From contig CAIQWT010000061.1 in assembly GCA_903875605.1 (NCBI GenBank), positions 62,001 to 126,000 of the forward strand: DNA of 64,000 nucleotides. Direction: 5' to 3'. The notes under the pieces were generated by a model that did not search any database, was not told where the DNA came from, and saw only the letters and a program-made list of their open reading frames with translations. Source of the DNA: an uncultured Geobacteraceae bacterium. Lineage in GTDB: Bacteria > Desulfobacterota > Desulfuromonadia > Geobacterales > Pseudopelobacteraceae. This document shows, in pieces, positions 1 through 8,096 of the stretch (position 1 is the first letter of the stretch; each line of letters opens with the position of its first letter). The position numbers and the translations under genes are program-made.

Positions 1-213
1 TGTCTCTACGACATGCTCCTGGCAGTAGGGAATTTCTTCTTCGGGAATAATCAGATAGATTGAGTCGATAAGGGGGGATTTTTCAAAAGCTAAAATAGTA
101 TGAGCGACTATTGGCATGCCGTTCAACTGCAGGTACTGCTTATTGATTGAAGCACCCATGCGTTTGCCCATGCCTGCGGCCGGTATAAGTGCAACCGATT
201 TGAATGCGGTCAT
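1..213 (-). CDS. ispD: IspD, 2-C-methyl-D-erythritol 4-phosphate cytidylyltransferase (N-terminal part, cut by window edge)
   Basis: Only the first 71 residues are inside the window. They open with the nucleotidyltransferase signature [12 protein letters not shown] followed by [16 protein letters not shown], which is the CTP-binding start typical of IspD, the cytoplasmic enzyme joining CTP and methylerythritol phosphate in the MEP isoprenoid pathway. The ATG at 213 is preceded by GGGAG at a good distance. The gene follows the GntR regulator on the same strand after 81 bases. Related sugar nucleotidyltransferases share the first motif, but the NKQYL segment favours IspD. Confidence 0.85.
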   Translation of the reverse strand, partial: MTAFKSVALIPAAGMGKRMGASINKQYLQLNGMPIVAHTILAFEKSPLIDSIYLIIPEEEIPYCQEHVVET

Positions 214-294
214 TAACTGTTTCTCCCAAAACAGTATATCAGCTTCCGGTAAGTATGCAACAACTGAGTTGCACAATTAAGCTGCCTGAACAGA

Positions 295-963
295 TCAGCA
301 AATTTTAGCGGAACTGGTACCGGTCATCAGAACCTGACCTCCATATTCGGCATTTTTACGTACGAGAGTTTCTGCCAGGTCGGCATCCTTCTTTCTGAAT
401 GCCGCGATGATTTTTTCATGCTCCTGCACCGAAACCACCATTCTCCCCGGCAGGCTTAGCGAGGTAAAGCGGAGTCTTTGGAATTTTGTGACCAGTCTAG
501 CTATCAATTCACGTAATTTTTCATTGTCGGCCGCCTTAATAAACAGCTCATGAAAGTCACTGTGGATTTTGAAAAAAAGATTGATATTGCCGATTTTGGC
601 CAGTTCAGCGAGTTTGTTATTGATACCCTGCAGACGATCCAGGTCTTTTTCGCTCAGATTTTCACAGGCCCTACGTGCCGCATACCCCTCCATTATACTC
701 TTAATGGCGTAAAATTCCTCAACATCCTTAGGGCTGAATTCGCTGACAACTGCACCACGACGGGGTATGACGGTGAGATATCCTTCGGATTCCAACTGGC
801 GAAATGCCTCACGGATCGGAGTGCGGCTTATTCCGTAGCGTTCTGCCAGTTCCGGTTCAGATACACGACTGCCACCCTTCAGGCTGCCGGAAACAATGGC
901 GTCACGGATGTTTTCAAGTATCTTTTCACGCAGTGTCAGATGTTTTTCCATCGGTTTTTTCAT
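295..963 (-). CDS. GntR-family transcriptional regulator, FadR/FCD subfamily
   Basis: A 222-residue DNA-binding regulator. The N-terminal winged helix-turn-helix (about residues 10-75) contains LAERYGISRTPIREAFRQLE, the usual GntR recognition region. The rest is an all-helical FCD ligand domain with histidines (HSDFHELF, QEHEKI) placed as in metal-assisted acid binding. I chose the ATG at 963. The frame stays open to a TTG at 1014, but that codon lies inside a perfect palindrome that looks like the operator. FCD regulators usually sense small organic acids; the ligand here is not evident. It may be cotranscribed with ispD, 81 bases downstream. Confidence 0.85.
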   Translation of the reverse strand: MKKPMEKHLTLREKILENIRDAIVSGSLKGGSRVSEPELAERYGISRTPIREAFRQLESEGYLTVIPRRGAVVSEFSPKDVEEFYAIKSIMEGYAARRACENLSEKDLDRLQGINNKLAELAKIGNINLFFKIHSDFHELFIKAADNEKLRELIARLVTKFQRLRFTSLSLPGRMVVSVQEHEKIIAAFRKKDADLAETLVRKNAEYGGQVLMTGTSSAKIC

Positions 964-997
964 GGCGGGGGCTCGCTCCAGTGAGAATTTCGTATCA

Positions 998-1014
998 TTG
1001 TATACAGTATACAA
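998..1014. promoter_or_regulatory. 17-base palindrome, probable GntR operator
   Basis: TTGTATACAGTATACAA is a perfect inverted repeat around a central base. It sits 35 bases upstream of the GntR start codon and between divergent genes (GntR minus, potassium channel plus). FadR-subfamily operators are short palindromes with GTA/TAC-type half sites, so autoregulation is the natural inference. The channel gene could also be affected. Confidence 0.7.
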
Positions 1015-1158
1015 AATTTGTCAATTATAACAAGCTTCTTTCCATTTTATTCATTAGTGGATTGGCAGGACAGCACGCCGCATTTTTAAAAAATTCTTGT
1101 CTGAAATAAAAGAAAGCACCTTGTCTTTTTGAGTCCTTACAGGTACTCTGCTACGACT

Positions 1159-2208
1159 ATGGATCCCGTTAGGCACCTCAAAATATCATTTTTTGTTCTT
1201 CTGATGCTTATCTCAGGTGGAACATTAGGCTATATGTCTATCGAAGGGTGGCGTCCGCTCGATGCTGCCTATATGACAGTCATTACATTGGGAACGGTAG
1301 GATTTAGGGAGGTTCACGACCTTTCTGATGGTGGCAAACTTTTCACTATGGGGTTGATTGTTGTTGGCGTCAGCGTATTGGGCTATATCGTCGGAAGCTT
1401 GGCCCAGATTATGTTTGAGGGGCAGATTCAGAGGATTATGGGGAGGAAAAAGGTGGAAAAACAGATAGGAGCGCTCGTCGGTCATTACATTATCTGTGGT
1501 TTCGGTCGAATTGGTTCGCTTATTTGCAAGGAATTCAAGGCAAACGGACTGAAATTTGTAATCATAGAGAAAAATGTGGATGCTGTAGAACGACTTGAAG
1601 ATGACGGTTATCTCTACATGAAAGGGGATGCCACTCTTGACGAAACACTCCTCAAGGCCGGTATCAACAGAGCCAAGGGGCTTATTTCCGTGGTCACATC
1701 AGATACTGAAAACGTATATATCACATTGACCGCACGCGGACTTAACCCGGATCTTTACATTATGTCCCGTTCCGGTGAAGAGGGTTCTGATATCAAGCTT
1801 AAGCGGGCAGGGGCCAACAAGGTCGTTTCGCCATACACGATAGGCGGCAACCGCATGGCGCAGTCGATTTTGCGTCCTAATGTGGTAGATTTTATTGAAA
1901 TAGCCACTGGTCATGAACATCTGGAATTACAGATGGAAGAAATAGATATCCCGGCTCACTCGGCTTTTGTGGGTGAAACTCTTGTCACCTCTGGATTCCG
2001 CAAGGAGATCGGTGTCATAATTGTAGGTATTAAGAAAAGTCACGGTAAGATGGTATTCAATCCCCATTCCCAGACCAGGATAGAGGAACATGATACACTG
2101 ATCGTACTCGGAGACCCGGCTTCAATTCATAAACTTGAGGATCTGGTGGCTCGCACAGCTTCTGATGAAATTATTAAACAGCATAGGAAAGAGCACAATG
2201 GAAAATAA
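1159..2208 (+). CDS. Potassium channel protein with RCK (TrkA-N and TrkA-C) domains
   Basis: A 349-residue membrane protein of the two-helix channel plus cytoplasmic RCK type. TM1 covers roughly residues 6-24 and TM2 about 62-84, with the pore loop between them reading TLGTVGF in place of the classical TVGYG filter. The RCK domain follows with a Rossmann motif GFGRIG, then a TrkA-C domain (about 255-340) that would bind a nucleotide or ion ligand to gate the pore. The start is uncertain: ATG at 1159 precedes the first hydrophobic helix directly; an in-frame TTG at 1129 would add ten residues. Neither has a strong ribosome binding site. The stop overlaps the next gene by 11 bases. Confidence 0.85.
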   Translation: MDPVRHLKISFFVLLMLISGGTLGYMSIEGWRPLDAAYMTVITLGTVGFREVHDLSDGGKLFTMGLIVVGVSVLGYIVGSLAQIMFEGQIQRIMGRKKVEKQIGALVGHYIICGFGRIGSLICKEFKANGLKFVIIEKNVDAVERLEDDGYLYMKGDATLDETLLKAGINRAKGLISVVTSDTENVYITLTARGLNPDLYIMSRSGEEGSDIKLKRAGANKVVSPYTIGGNRMAQSILRPNVVDFIEIATGHEHLELQMEEIDIPAHSAFVGETLVTSGFRKEIGVIIVGIKKSHGKMVFNPHSQTRIEEHDTLIVLGDPASIHKLEDLVARTASDEIIKQHRKEHNGK

Positions 2209-2965
2209 AATTCATGCCCATGTTCCTTACAGTCGCTTAGCAGAGCATCTTGAGTATGCCATCGCAAACAAAATTAACCCGGAGGTTTTCTTTTCTGCAG
2301 AGGCACTCGATCATCTGGTATTAGAGGAACTCGCCTCACTAGCCGGTGCACTACATGATTCTGGACTTAATACGACAATACACGCCCCTTTCCTGGATCT
2401 TAACCCGGGTGCGGTAGATCCGGATATCCGTGCAGCAACCCGCCATCGCATTCAACAAGTCATGAAGGCTGCCGAAATACTCCGGCCACGGGTCATAGTG
2501 GTTCACCCTGGATATTCTGATCTCTACTACGGAGAAAACCGCCTTATATGGCTCAAAAACAGCATTGATTTTTGGCAGGAATTTGTTGTCCAGGCTCGTG
2601 AACTTGGCACTATACTGGCTGTAGAAAATATCTTTGAAAAAGAGCCTTCAACAATCAAGGCGCTGCTTGATGAAATTGATGATCCATGCTTCAGGCACTG
2701 TTTTGATGTGGGGCACTGGAATATGTTTAAAACCGTTACCCTCGAGGAATGGTTTTGCGAACTGGGTGAATATGTGGTCGAAAGTCATATTCATGATAAT
2801 CATGGCCGGTGCGACGAGCATCTACCGGTTGGCGAGGGTGCCATTGATTTTGAGCAGTTTTTCCCGATATTGACGCGGTATGCTCCCGCAGCAGTCTGGA
2901 CGATCGAAGCGCACAACACAGAACACCTTCAGCGGGCATTGAAAAATATTAAAAAATACATGTAA
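2198..2965 (+). CDS. Sugar phosphate isomerase/epimerase, xylose isomerase-like TIM barrel
   Basis: 255 residues forming an AP-endonuclease-2/xylose isomerase-type TIM barrel. Metal-binding features spread along the barrel include IHAPF near residue 62, a VVHPGYSD segment, AVENIFE, CFDVGHWN and SHIHDNHG, then the final IEAHN. These glutamate, aspartate and histidine positions are typical of family members that isomerise or epimerise sugars or inositols with a divalent metal. The ATG at 2198 has AGGAAAGAG just upstream and overlaps the channel gene by 11 bases, so translation is probably coupled. The substrate cannot be told from sequence. Confidence 0.75.
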   Translation: MENKIHAHVPYSRLAEHLEYAIANKINPEVFFSAEALDHLVLEELASLAGALHDSGLNTTIHAPFLDLNPGAVDPDIRAATRHRIQQVMKAAEILRPRVIVVHPGYSDLYYGENRLIWLKNSIDFWQEFVVQARELGTILAVENIFEKEPSTIKALLDEIDDPCFRHCFDVGHWNMFKTVTLEEWFCELGEYVVESHIHDNHGRCDEHLPVGEGAIDFEQFFPILTRYAPAAVWTIEAHNTEHLQRALKNIKKYM

Positions 2966-3072
2966 TTTCAATTTCTCATCAAGTATTAAATAAGGCGCAT
3001 TGTAAAGCCGGTTTCGAGCTAGCGGAAATGTGACTTGATTTGGAATTTTCATAACCAGAAAAAGGGGTCTCA

Positions 3073-4065
3073 ATGTCTGAAATGATTTTGGTAACCGGTG
3101 GTTGCGGTTATATTGGTAGTCATGTCGTGCGGCAGTTGTCGGAATCGGGTCGTACCGTTGTTGTCTATGATAATCTTTCCACCGGATTTCGCGATGCATT
3201 AACGCAGAATGAAGAGTTGGTAGAGGGTGAACTTGCTGATCGCGAGGGATTGGAAGACCTTTTTCAGCGCTATCGATTCACTACAGTTCTGCATTTTGCT
3301 GCGGCCATCATTGCCCCGGAATCTGTTTCTATGCCTCTGAAGTACTATGGCAATAATACACGTAATACTCTGGGGCTTTTGGAAACGTGCGTTAAATATG
3401 GCGTCAGACGATTCATTTTTTCAAGCACTGCAGCTGTTTACGGTTTTCCCGACGGCGGAGTTGCATCTGAAGACAGTACATTATCGCCGATCAATCCCTA
3501 TGGCACATCCAAGCTGATGAGTGAATGGATGCTGCGTGACATTGCTGAAGCTCATGGCATGCAGTATGTCGCACTCCGCTATTTTAATGTGGCCGGTGCC
3601 GACCCGCAGGCCCGCATGGGTCAGCGCACTCAGGATGCCACACATTTAATCAAGGTCGCCTGTCAGGCAGCGCTCGGAATGAGGGAAAGTGTCAGTGTCT
3701 ACGGCACTGACTATCCGACTCCTGACGGGACCGGAATTCGCGATTATATTCACATCGAAGATCTTGCTTCTGCTCATCTCTGTGCATTGGAGTATCTTGA
3801 AAAAGGTGGGGCATCGACTGCAATGAATGTCGGATATGGTCACGGCAGCAGTGTCCGTGAGGTGTTGGAGGTCGTTAAAAAAGTCAGTGGAGCAGATCTG
3901 AAGATCGTCGAAGCAGAGCGTAGGCCTGGAGACCCGGCCTCGCTGGTGGCCAGAGCGGATAAAATCAAATCACTAACCGGATGGCAGCCGCGCTTTAACA
4001 ACCTTGAATCAATTGTGTCGGATGCTTGGCGATGGGAAAGCCGTTTATCAGGAAATAGGAGCTAA
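3073..4065 (+). CDS. galE: UDP-glucose 4-epimerase
   Basis: A 330-residue extended short-chain dehydrogenase. The NAD-binding motif GGCGYIG is at residues 9-15 and the catalytic Tyr143-x3-Lys147 pair lies in NPYGTSKL, with the serine/threonine of FSSTAAVYG upstream. Length and spacing match GalE, which interconverts UDP-glucose and UDP-galactose to feed lipopolysaccharide and exopolysaccharide synthesis. The ATG is preceded by AAAAGGGG. A UDP-GlcNAc or UDP-xylose specificity cannot be ruled out. It stands alone, 107 bases after the isomerase gene. Confidence 0.9.
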   Translation: MSEMILVTGGCGYIGSHVVRQLSESGRTVVVYDNLSTGFRDALTQNEELVEGELADREGLEDLFQRYRFTTVLHFAAAIIAPESVSMPLKYYGNNTRNTLGLLETCVKYGVRRFIFSSTAAVYGFPDGGVASEDSTLSPINPYGTSKLMSEWMLRDIAEAHGMQYVALRYFNVAGADPQARMGQRTQDATHLIKVACQAALGMRESVSVYGTDYPTPDGTGIRDYIHIEDLASAHLCALEYLEKGGASTAMNVGYGHGSSVREVLEVVKKVSGADLKIVEAERRPGDPASLVARADKIKSLTGWQPRFNNLESIVSDAWRWESRLSGNRS

Positions 4066-4169
4066 TTACTGGACTTTGAACCCTTTTTTTCGATGGAATT
4101 TATTGTCTTATGTGTTATAAGAAACGCCACTTGACGCTCTAGCAATACTGCCTCTGCTTACAGGATGAC

Positions 4170-4898
4170 ATGGACTTTACTTCACTTTACAGTACCAGAA
4201 TTCAAACGACCTTCGATGATGATCAGGCCGATATTCTCAGAATATTTCACGACAAAGGCACCGGTAAAGATGGCTCCAAAGTTACTCTTGCCAACTATTA
4301 CAAGGGCTTGCCCATTATATATCCAGCTACTATTCTTGGAGTAGAGCGTGGTAATCTTGACCTTGATGTAAATATGCAGCAAGCGGTTGCAATAGCCAGC
4401 GACCATTACACATTGATTCGCAGTAAGCTTTTTCCTTATCCCATCGCTGCTCATGTCCAGTATGTAAATATCAAAAAACACGCGGTTTCACTTAACAAGC
4501 TTTGTTATGTCGAAGTGCTTGCTGAGAAGCGTGCGGCAGTACGATTAAATCTGGAGCCGCCGGTACGTGCCACAATACAGTGCGAGGATCAATCTCTTGT
4601 CGGTGAACTGCAGGATATTTCGACGCAGGGGGCTGCCGTCACGGTAGATGATTACATCATGTTGGAGAATGGGAGTGGGGCTGAAATAACGGTGAAATTT
4701 ATGCTTCCGGACCCGGTGCTGATGAAACAGAGCCTGATCAAGGTGCCGGCAACTCTTGTTGCTATTGCCGGTAGCTCTTCGCCTTATCTGTATAAGTTTA
4801 AAATTATGCCTGAAAAACATCAGGAACAGCTGATATCCCGCTACAGCTTTCAACGTCAGGTAGAAATTATCCGCAGTTTAAAGGATATTGCCGGTTGA
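4170..4898 (+). CDS. PilZ-domain cyclic-di-GMP receptor, YcgR-like
   Basis: 242 residues. The N-terminal half (about 15-110) resembles the PilZN/YcgR-N flagellar-brake type domain. The C-terminal PilZ domain (about 125-235) has both cyclic-di-GMP contacts: KRAAVR for the arginine motif and DISTQGA for the D/N-x-S-x-x-G motif. The protein should therefore bind cyclic-di-GMP and pass the signal to a partner such as the flagellar motor or a polysaccharide machine. It is convergent with the operon that encodes the HD-GYP phosphodiesterase, so effector and degrading enzyme of one second messenger are close together. AGGATG precedes the ATG. Confidence 0.85.
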   Translation: MDFTSLYSTRIQTTFDDDQADILRIFHDKGTGKDGSKVTLANYYKGLPIIYPATILGVERGNLDLDVNMQQAVAIASDHYTLIRSKLFPYPIAAHVQYVNIKKHAVSLNKLCYVEVLAEKRAAVRLNLEPPVRATIQCEDQSLVGELQDISTQGAAVTVDDYIMLENGSGAEITVKFMLPDPVLMKQSLIKVPATLVAIAGSSSPYLYKFKIMPEKHQEQLISRYSFQRQVEIIRSLKDIAG

Positions 4899-4936
4899 TT
4901 GCAGTTCCTTTCGTGCGAATTATAGTGTGTAAGGTT

Positions 4937-6304
4937 TTAAACATTTAGAACTCTTTTTGGGTCATCAAAATCAAAACCATCGTCTTCCTCAGTAGCAGAA
5001 TCAGAGTTGAATAAGGCTTTGATTGAGTCAAGTAGAATATCCTCAATGCAGTATCCCCCCTCCAGTAAAAGATTTTTAACCCCGACCGCCGGAATAATGC
5101 GACATAATTCTGTAATACTGAATTCCTCGAGAATAACGGGCAGCATTCCCATCAGCTCCGCCTTGCTCAGTTTTAAGGTAAACACCTTTTCGCAAAGGAT
5201 CGGATCAATAATCCTGAATAGCTTTATAAAACGATCAAGTTCCACTGTTGTTGCATTGGCAAGGAAATGAGTGGCTATAACGTTCATCATTATTTCGTAC
5301 TTGTCATGTGTCCGGTATAGAGATGCCCTTAGAATGCCCTGTTTGTCGAGGGTGCCATTTGCCAGGCAAGTCAAAATGCCCTTGGCAAAATGCCGGTAAT
5401 TGTTGAGAATAAACGTCATTCCCCAACCACAGGGGGTTGTCCAGCACCCGGAGTCACCGGCGAAAGCGACCCGATCCTCAGCGATCTGTTGGGAAAGTGC
5501 CCCTGACGGATACCAGCCGTAGCGAAAGCTGGATACTTTCAGATTGTGAAATTCCTTTGTAGTCTCTTCACTGCTAATGATACGTGTATACTCTGCTTTC
5601 ATTGTTTCCAGATCGATCTTTTCCTTACAAAGATAGAGAATTAAAGAATAAGAGCTCTTTTCGTCCAGGATCTCATATTCAAAAACCGGCTTTCCGTCGG
5701 CTAGCGAGCCGGGGTCTGCATCCTTGAACGTTTGCCACATCATGTAATCGCCAACCTGCATATCGCCAATGCCATCCGGATGCTCTCCAACAGCTCCATA
5801 AACTGACCACCAGTAGAACTCGCTTTGATCGATAGCGTATTTCTTTATGATTGACGAGTTATACCCGGATGCGTCAATCAGCAGCCTTCCCCGGAATGTG
5901 CCGAGACTGCTAGTCACCGTTACGCCTGAGTCGTCAGTTTCGTGATCCAGGTACAGGCAGTTATCGAGAACGTTGGATCCGTTGTTCCGAATAACTCCAA
6001 CCCAGTGTGTCAGGAGCTCACGATCTTTTATGTACGGATAGCTGTCATACAGCTTTGCTTTCCAGGCCAGATCATCGCCGTTCATGCTGTATGTTCTGGT
6101 GAGGAATCGAGTTACTCCGCCGTATGAAAATGGCCGGGTAACCTCGTCCAGCACCTCCGGCGGTACAAACCAGAACCTGTCCGTTGTTCCCGCAATCCCC
6201 TTTTCAAGTACCAATACACGGCAACGGGCTGAAAGTTCAGAGCCGATACTGAGACCGGCCGGGCCACCACCGACAATCACGACATCAAATACGTCTTCAT
6301 GCAT
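4937..6304 (-). CDS. FAD-dependent oxidoreductase of the geranylgeranyl reductase/lycopene cyclase-like group
   Basis: 455 residues beginning with a dinucleotide-binding fold, VVIVGGGPAGLS (glycines at 12-17), and LEKG for the ribose-binding acid. A second FAD motif, VAFAGDSGCWTTPCGWG, lies near residue 290, as in the p-hydroxybenzoate hydroxylase and geranylgeranyl reductase superfamily. The C-terminal 120 residues are helical and not recognisable. It is the last gene of the giant-kinase operon: its ATG overlaps the HD-GYP stop region by 8 bases, so synthesis is probably coupled to the phosphodiesterase. The substrate is unknown; a role in producing or sensing a redox-active or isoprenoid molecule is only inference. 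Confidence 0.7.
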   Translation of the reverse strand: MHEDVFDVVIVGGGPAGLSIGSELSARCRVLVLEKGIAGTTDRFWFVPPEVLDEVTRPFSYGGVTRFLTRTYSMNGDDLAWKAKLYDSYPYIKDRELLTHWVGVIRNNGSNVLDNCLYLDHETDDSGVTVTSSLGTFRGRLLIDASGYNSSIIKKYAIDQSEFYWWSVYGAVGEHPDGIGDMQVGDYMMWQTFKDADPGSLADGKPVFEYEILDEKSSYSLILYLCKEKIDLETMKAEYTRIISSEETTKEFHNLKVSSFRYGWYPSGALSQQIAEDRVAFAGDSGCWTTPCGWGMTFILNNYRHFAKGILTCLANGTLDKQGILRASLYRTHDKYEIMMNVIATHFLANATTVELDRFIKLFRIIDPILCEKVFTLKLSKAELMGMLPVILEEFSITELCRIIPAVGVKNLLLEGGYCIEDILLDSIKALFNSDSATEEDDGFDFDDPKRVLNV

Positions 6305-7673
6305 CTGTATTACTCCTTCCGTGCGCTCTCATGCCCAGTTTCTCCTGAACTTGCGCCGACAGGAATGCCTTCACGACAGCAGAGTCAAACTGAGTGCCGC
6401 TGAATTTGATCAATTCATTGAATGCAACATCCAGAGATAGAGCCTTGCGGTACGGTCGGTCGGTTGTCATGGCATCGAAAGAGTCAGCCACTGCAATAAT
6501 TCTGGCGGTTATGTCGATGGCATCTCCTTTTAACCCGAGCGGATACCCCTTGCCATCGCAACGTTCGTGGTGAAACTTTACGCCAGGAATGACGTCCTTC
6601 AGATGCTTGATGTGCTTCAATATCTCTTCTCCATAAGTCGGATGCCTTTTCATCTGCACGAATTCTTCATTGGTTAGCGGCCCGTTTTTTAGAAGTACAT
6701 CATCGCGCACCCCCAGTTTGCCAATATCATGCAACGCCGCCGCCAGTTCGAGCCTGAGGAAATACTCTTCCGGCAGTTCAAGCCCTTCAGCAATAGCTAG
6801 GCTGTAGTCAACCACTCGTTTTGTATGGTTCCCGGTATAGGGGTCACGTTTTTCTATTGTTTCTGCCAATGTTCGCACCATAGCGAAGAAAGTTTCTTTC
6901 AGGCGGTTGTAGAGCAGAGCTTTTTCAAGCGCCACAGCGGTCTGGTCAGAAAGTGTGGTGAGTAACTTCAAGTCTCTGGCCGGATACTCCCTCTTATCTA
7001 GGCTACCGACGCAAACATACCCGACCGTCTTTTCCTGAATTTTCAAGGGGGCGCACATCATGGAGCTGAATATTTGAGGAGAACCGGTGCAGCGGGAGTC
7101 AGCAGTCAGGTCATTTACAATTTCCGGCGCTGCGGTTACCAGAAAGTTTTCCACGAGCTCCCCCGGCTCAAGAGATGTTATCAGTAAATCCCCGTCGCTG
7201 CCGTCGTCAGAAATTATCTCGATTATGGCATCATTGTCGTCACAGAGCAAAACAGCAATAATATCAGCCGTTAGCATGGTCCTGATTTCACCGGTGATAA
7301 TTTTGATTACCTCTTTTTTGTCCATACAACTACCTATTTTCGCCCCTAAATCGCATAACATACTTATTTCACGATATTTTTCAAGGGTTTCGCGGCCGAG
7401 AGCTGTCCTTTCGAATTCGGCATTTACCATGTACTGAAGCGTGGATGCTACAATAGTACAGTCCTCTCCGCCTTTTACTGTACCGATAACATTGTCCTCA
7501 CTATTTATGGAAATCGTCCGGCTGAAAAACTGATCTCCGTAAGGATCACCGAATAGCATTGTACCTTCACAGTCACAAATACAGACAGGTAATCTCACTG
7601 CCTGACAAATTTCCCGAACAAGTGTCAATACTTCTGGCTTTGCCAGTAATTTTTTTATTACAGCTTTTGCCAT
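6297..7673 (-). CDS. HD-GYP domain cyclic-di-GMP phosphodiesterase with GAF sensor domain
   Basis: 458 residues. Residues 1-95 form a small N-terminal sensory region, 105-255 a GAF domain, and about 265-445 an HD-GYP domain. Catalytic elements are intact: HDIGK with His315 and Asp316, RHPTYGEE, HHERCDG and the GYP signature at 376-378, followed by ADSFDAMT. Active HD-GYP enzymes hydrolyse cyclic-di-GMP with a metal centre. The ATG at 7673 has GGAGAGGAT upstream. The gene follows the response regulator after 15 bases and overlaps the FAD enzyme, so it looks like the output of the kinase operon, with the GAF domain giving it an additional direct input. Confidence 0.88.
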   Translation of the reverse strand: MAKAVIKKLLAKPEVLTLVREICQAVRLPVCICDCEGTMLFGDPYGDQFFSRTISINSEDNVIGTVKGGEDCTIVASTLQYMVNAEFERTALGRETLEKYREISMLCDLGAKIGSCMDKKEVIKIITGEIRTMLTADIIAVLLCDDNDAIIEIISDDGSDGDLLITSLEPGELVENFLVTAAPEIVNDLTADSRCTGSPQIFSSMMCAPLKIQEKTVGYVCVGSLDKREYPARDLKLLTTLSDQTAVALEKALLYNRLKETFFAMVRTLAETIEKRDPYTGNHTKRVVDYSLAIAEGLELPEEYFLRLELAAALHDIGKLGVRDDVLLKNGPLTNEEFVQMKRHPTYGEEILKHIKHLKDVIPGVKFHHERCDGKGYPLGLKGDAIDITARIIAVADSFDAMTTDRPYRKALSLDVAFNELIKFSGTQFDSAVVKAFLSAQVQEKLGMRAHGRSNTDA

Positions 7674-7688
7674 GTATATCCTCTCCGC

Positions 7689-8096
7689 CTATAAAATTGG
7701 AGTTTTACAGGTTGTATGTAATTGCCTTACTGTAATTTCCCGCGCTTTAGCAAGGACTTCATCGGGATTAAAGGGCTTTGTCATGTACTGGTCTGATCCA
7801 ACCTCTCGCCCCTTTTCTTTGTCAAACTCCTGACCTTTGGCGGTCAGCAGAACGATGTAGATGTCTGTCATGCCGATTTCGTTCTTTACAATATTACAGA
7901 CTTCGAACCCGTTCATCTTTGGCATCATCACATCGAGAAACACGAGGCATGGTCGCTCGTTTTTGATGAGAGACAGCGCCTCTTCACCATTTGTGGCAGT
8001 CAGCAGCTCTACTCCCTCATCTTCCAAATCTTCCAGCGTAAGTTCGAGTAATTGGCGGATGAATGGTTCGTCATCAACTATCAAAATCTTTGTCAT
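7689..8096 (-). CDS. Single-domain response regulator (CheY-like receiver)
   Basis: 135 residues consisting of one receiver domain. The acidic pocket (Asp8, Asp9), phospho-acceptor Asp55 in FLDVMMPKMNG, Thr85 in LLTAKG and Lys107 in MTKPFNP are all present. There is no output domain, so it must act through a partner protein. Its ATG overlaps the stop codon of the giant kinase gene (ATGA), a common sign of translational coupling, and the histidine kinase domain at the end of that protein is the obvious phosphodonor. The downstream HD-GYP protein is the likely target, by genomic context only. Confidence 0.9.
   Translation of the reverse strand: MTKILIVDDEPFIRQLLELTLEDLEDEGVELLTATNGEEALSLIKNERPCLVFLDVMMPKMNGFEVCNIVKNEIGMTDIYIVLLTAKGQEFDKEKGREVGSDQYMTKPFNPDEVLAKAREITVRQLHTTCKTPIL

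Noticed and set aside
256-273. TGCAAC/GTTGCA hairpin between ispD and the GntR gene
   Set aside because: Six-base arms with a six-base loop and no T-run; too weak to call.
2822-3199. Open frame on the minus strand across the isomerase-galE gap
   Set aside because: It overlaps two real genes on the other strand and has no protein-like features.
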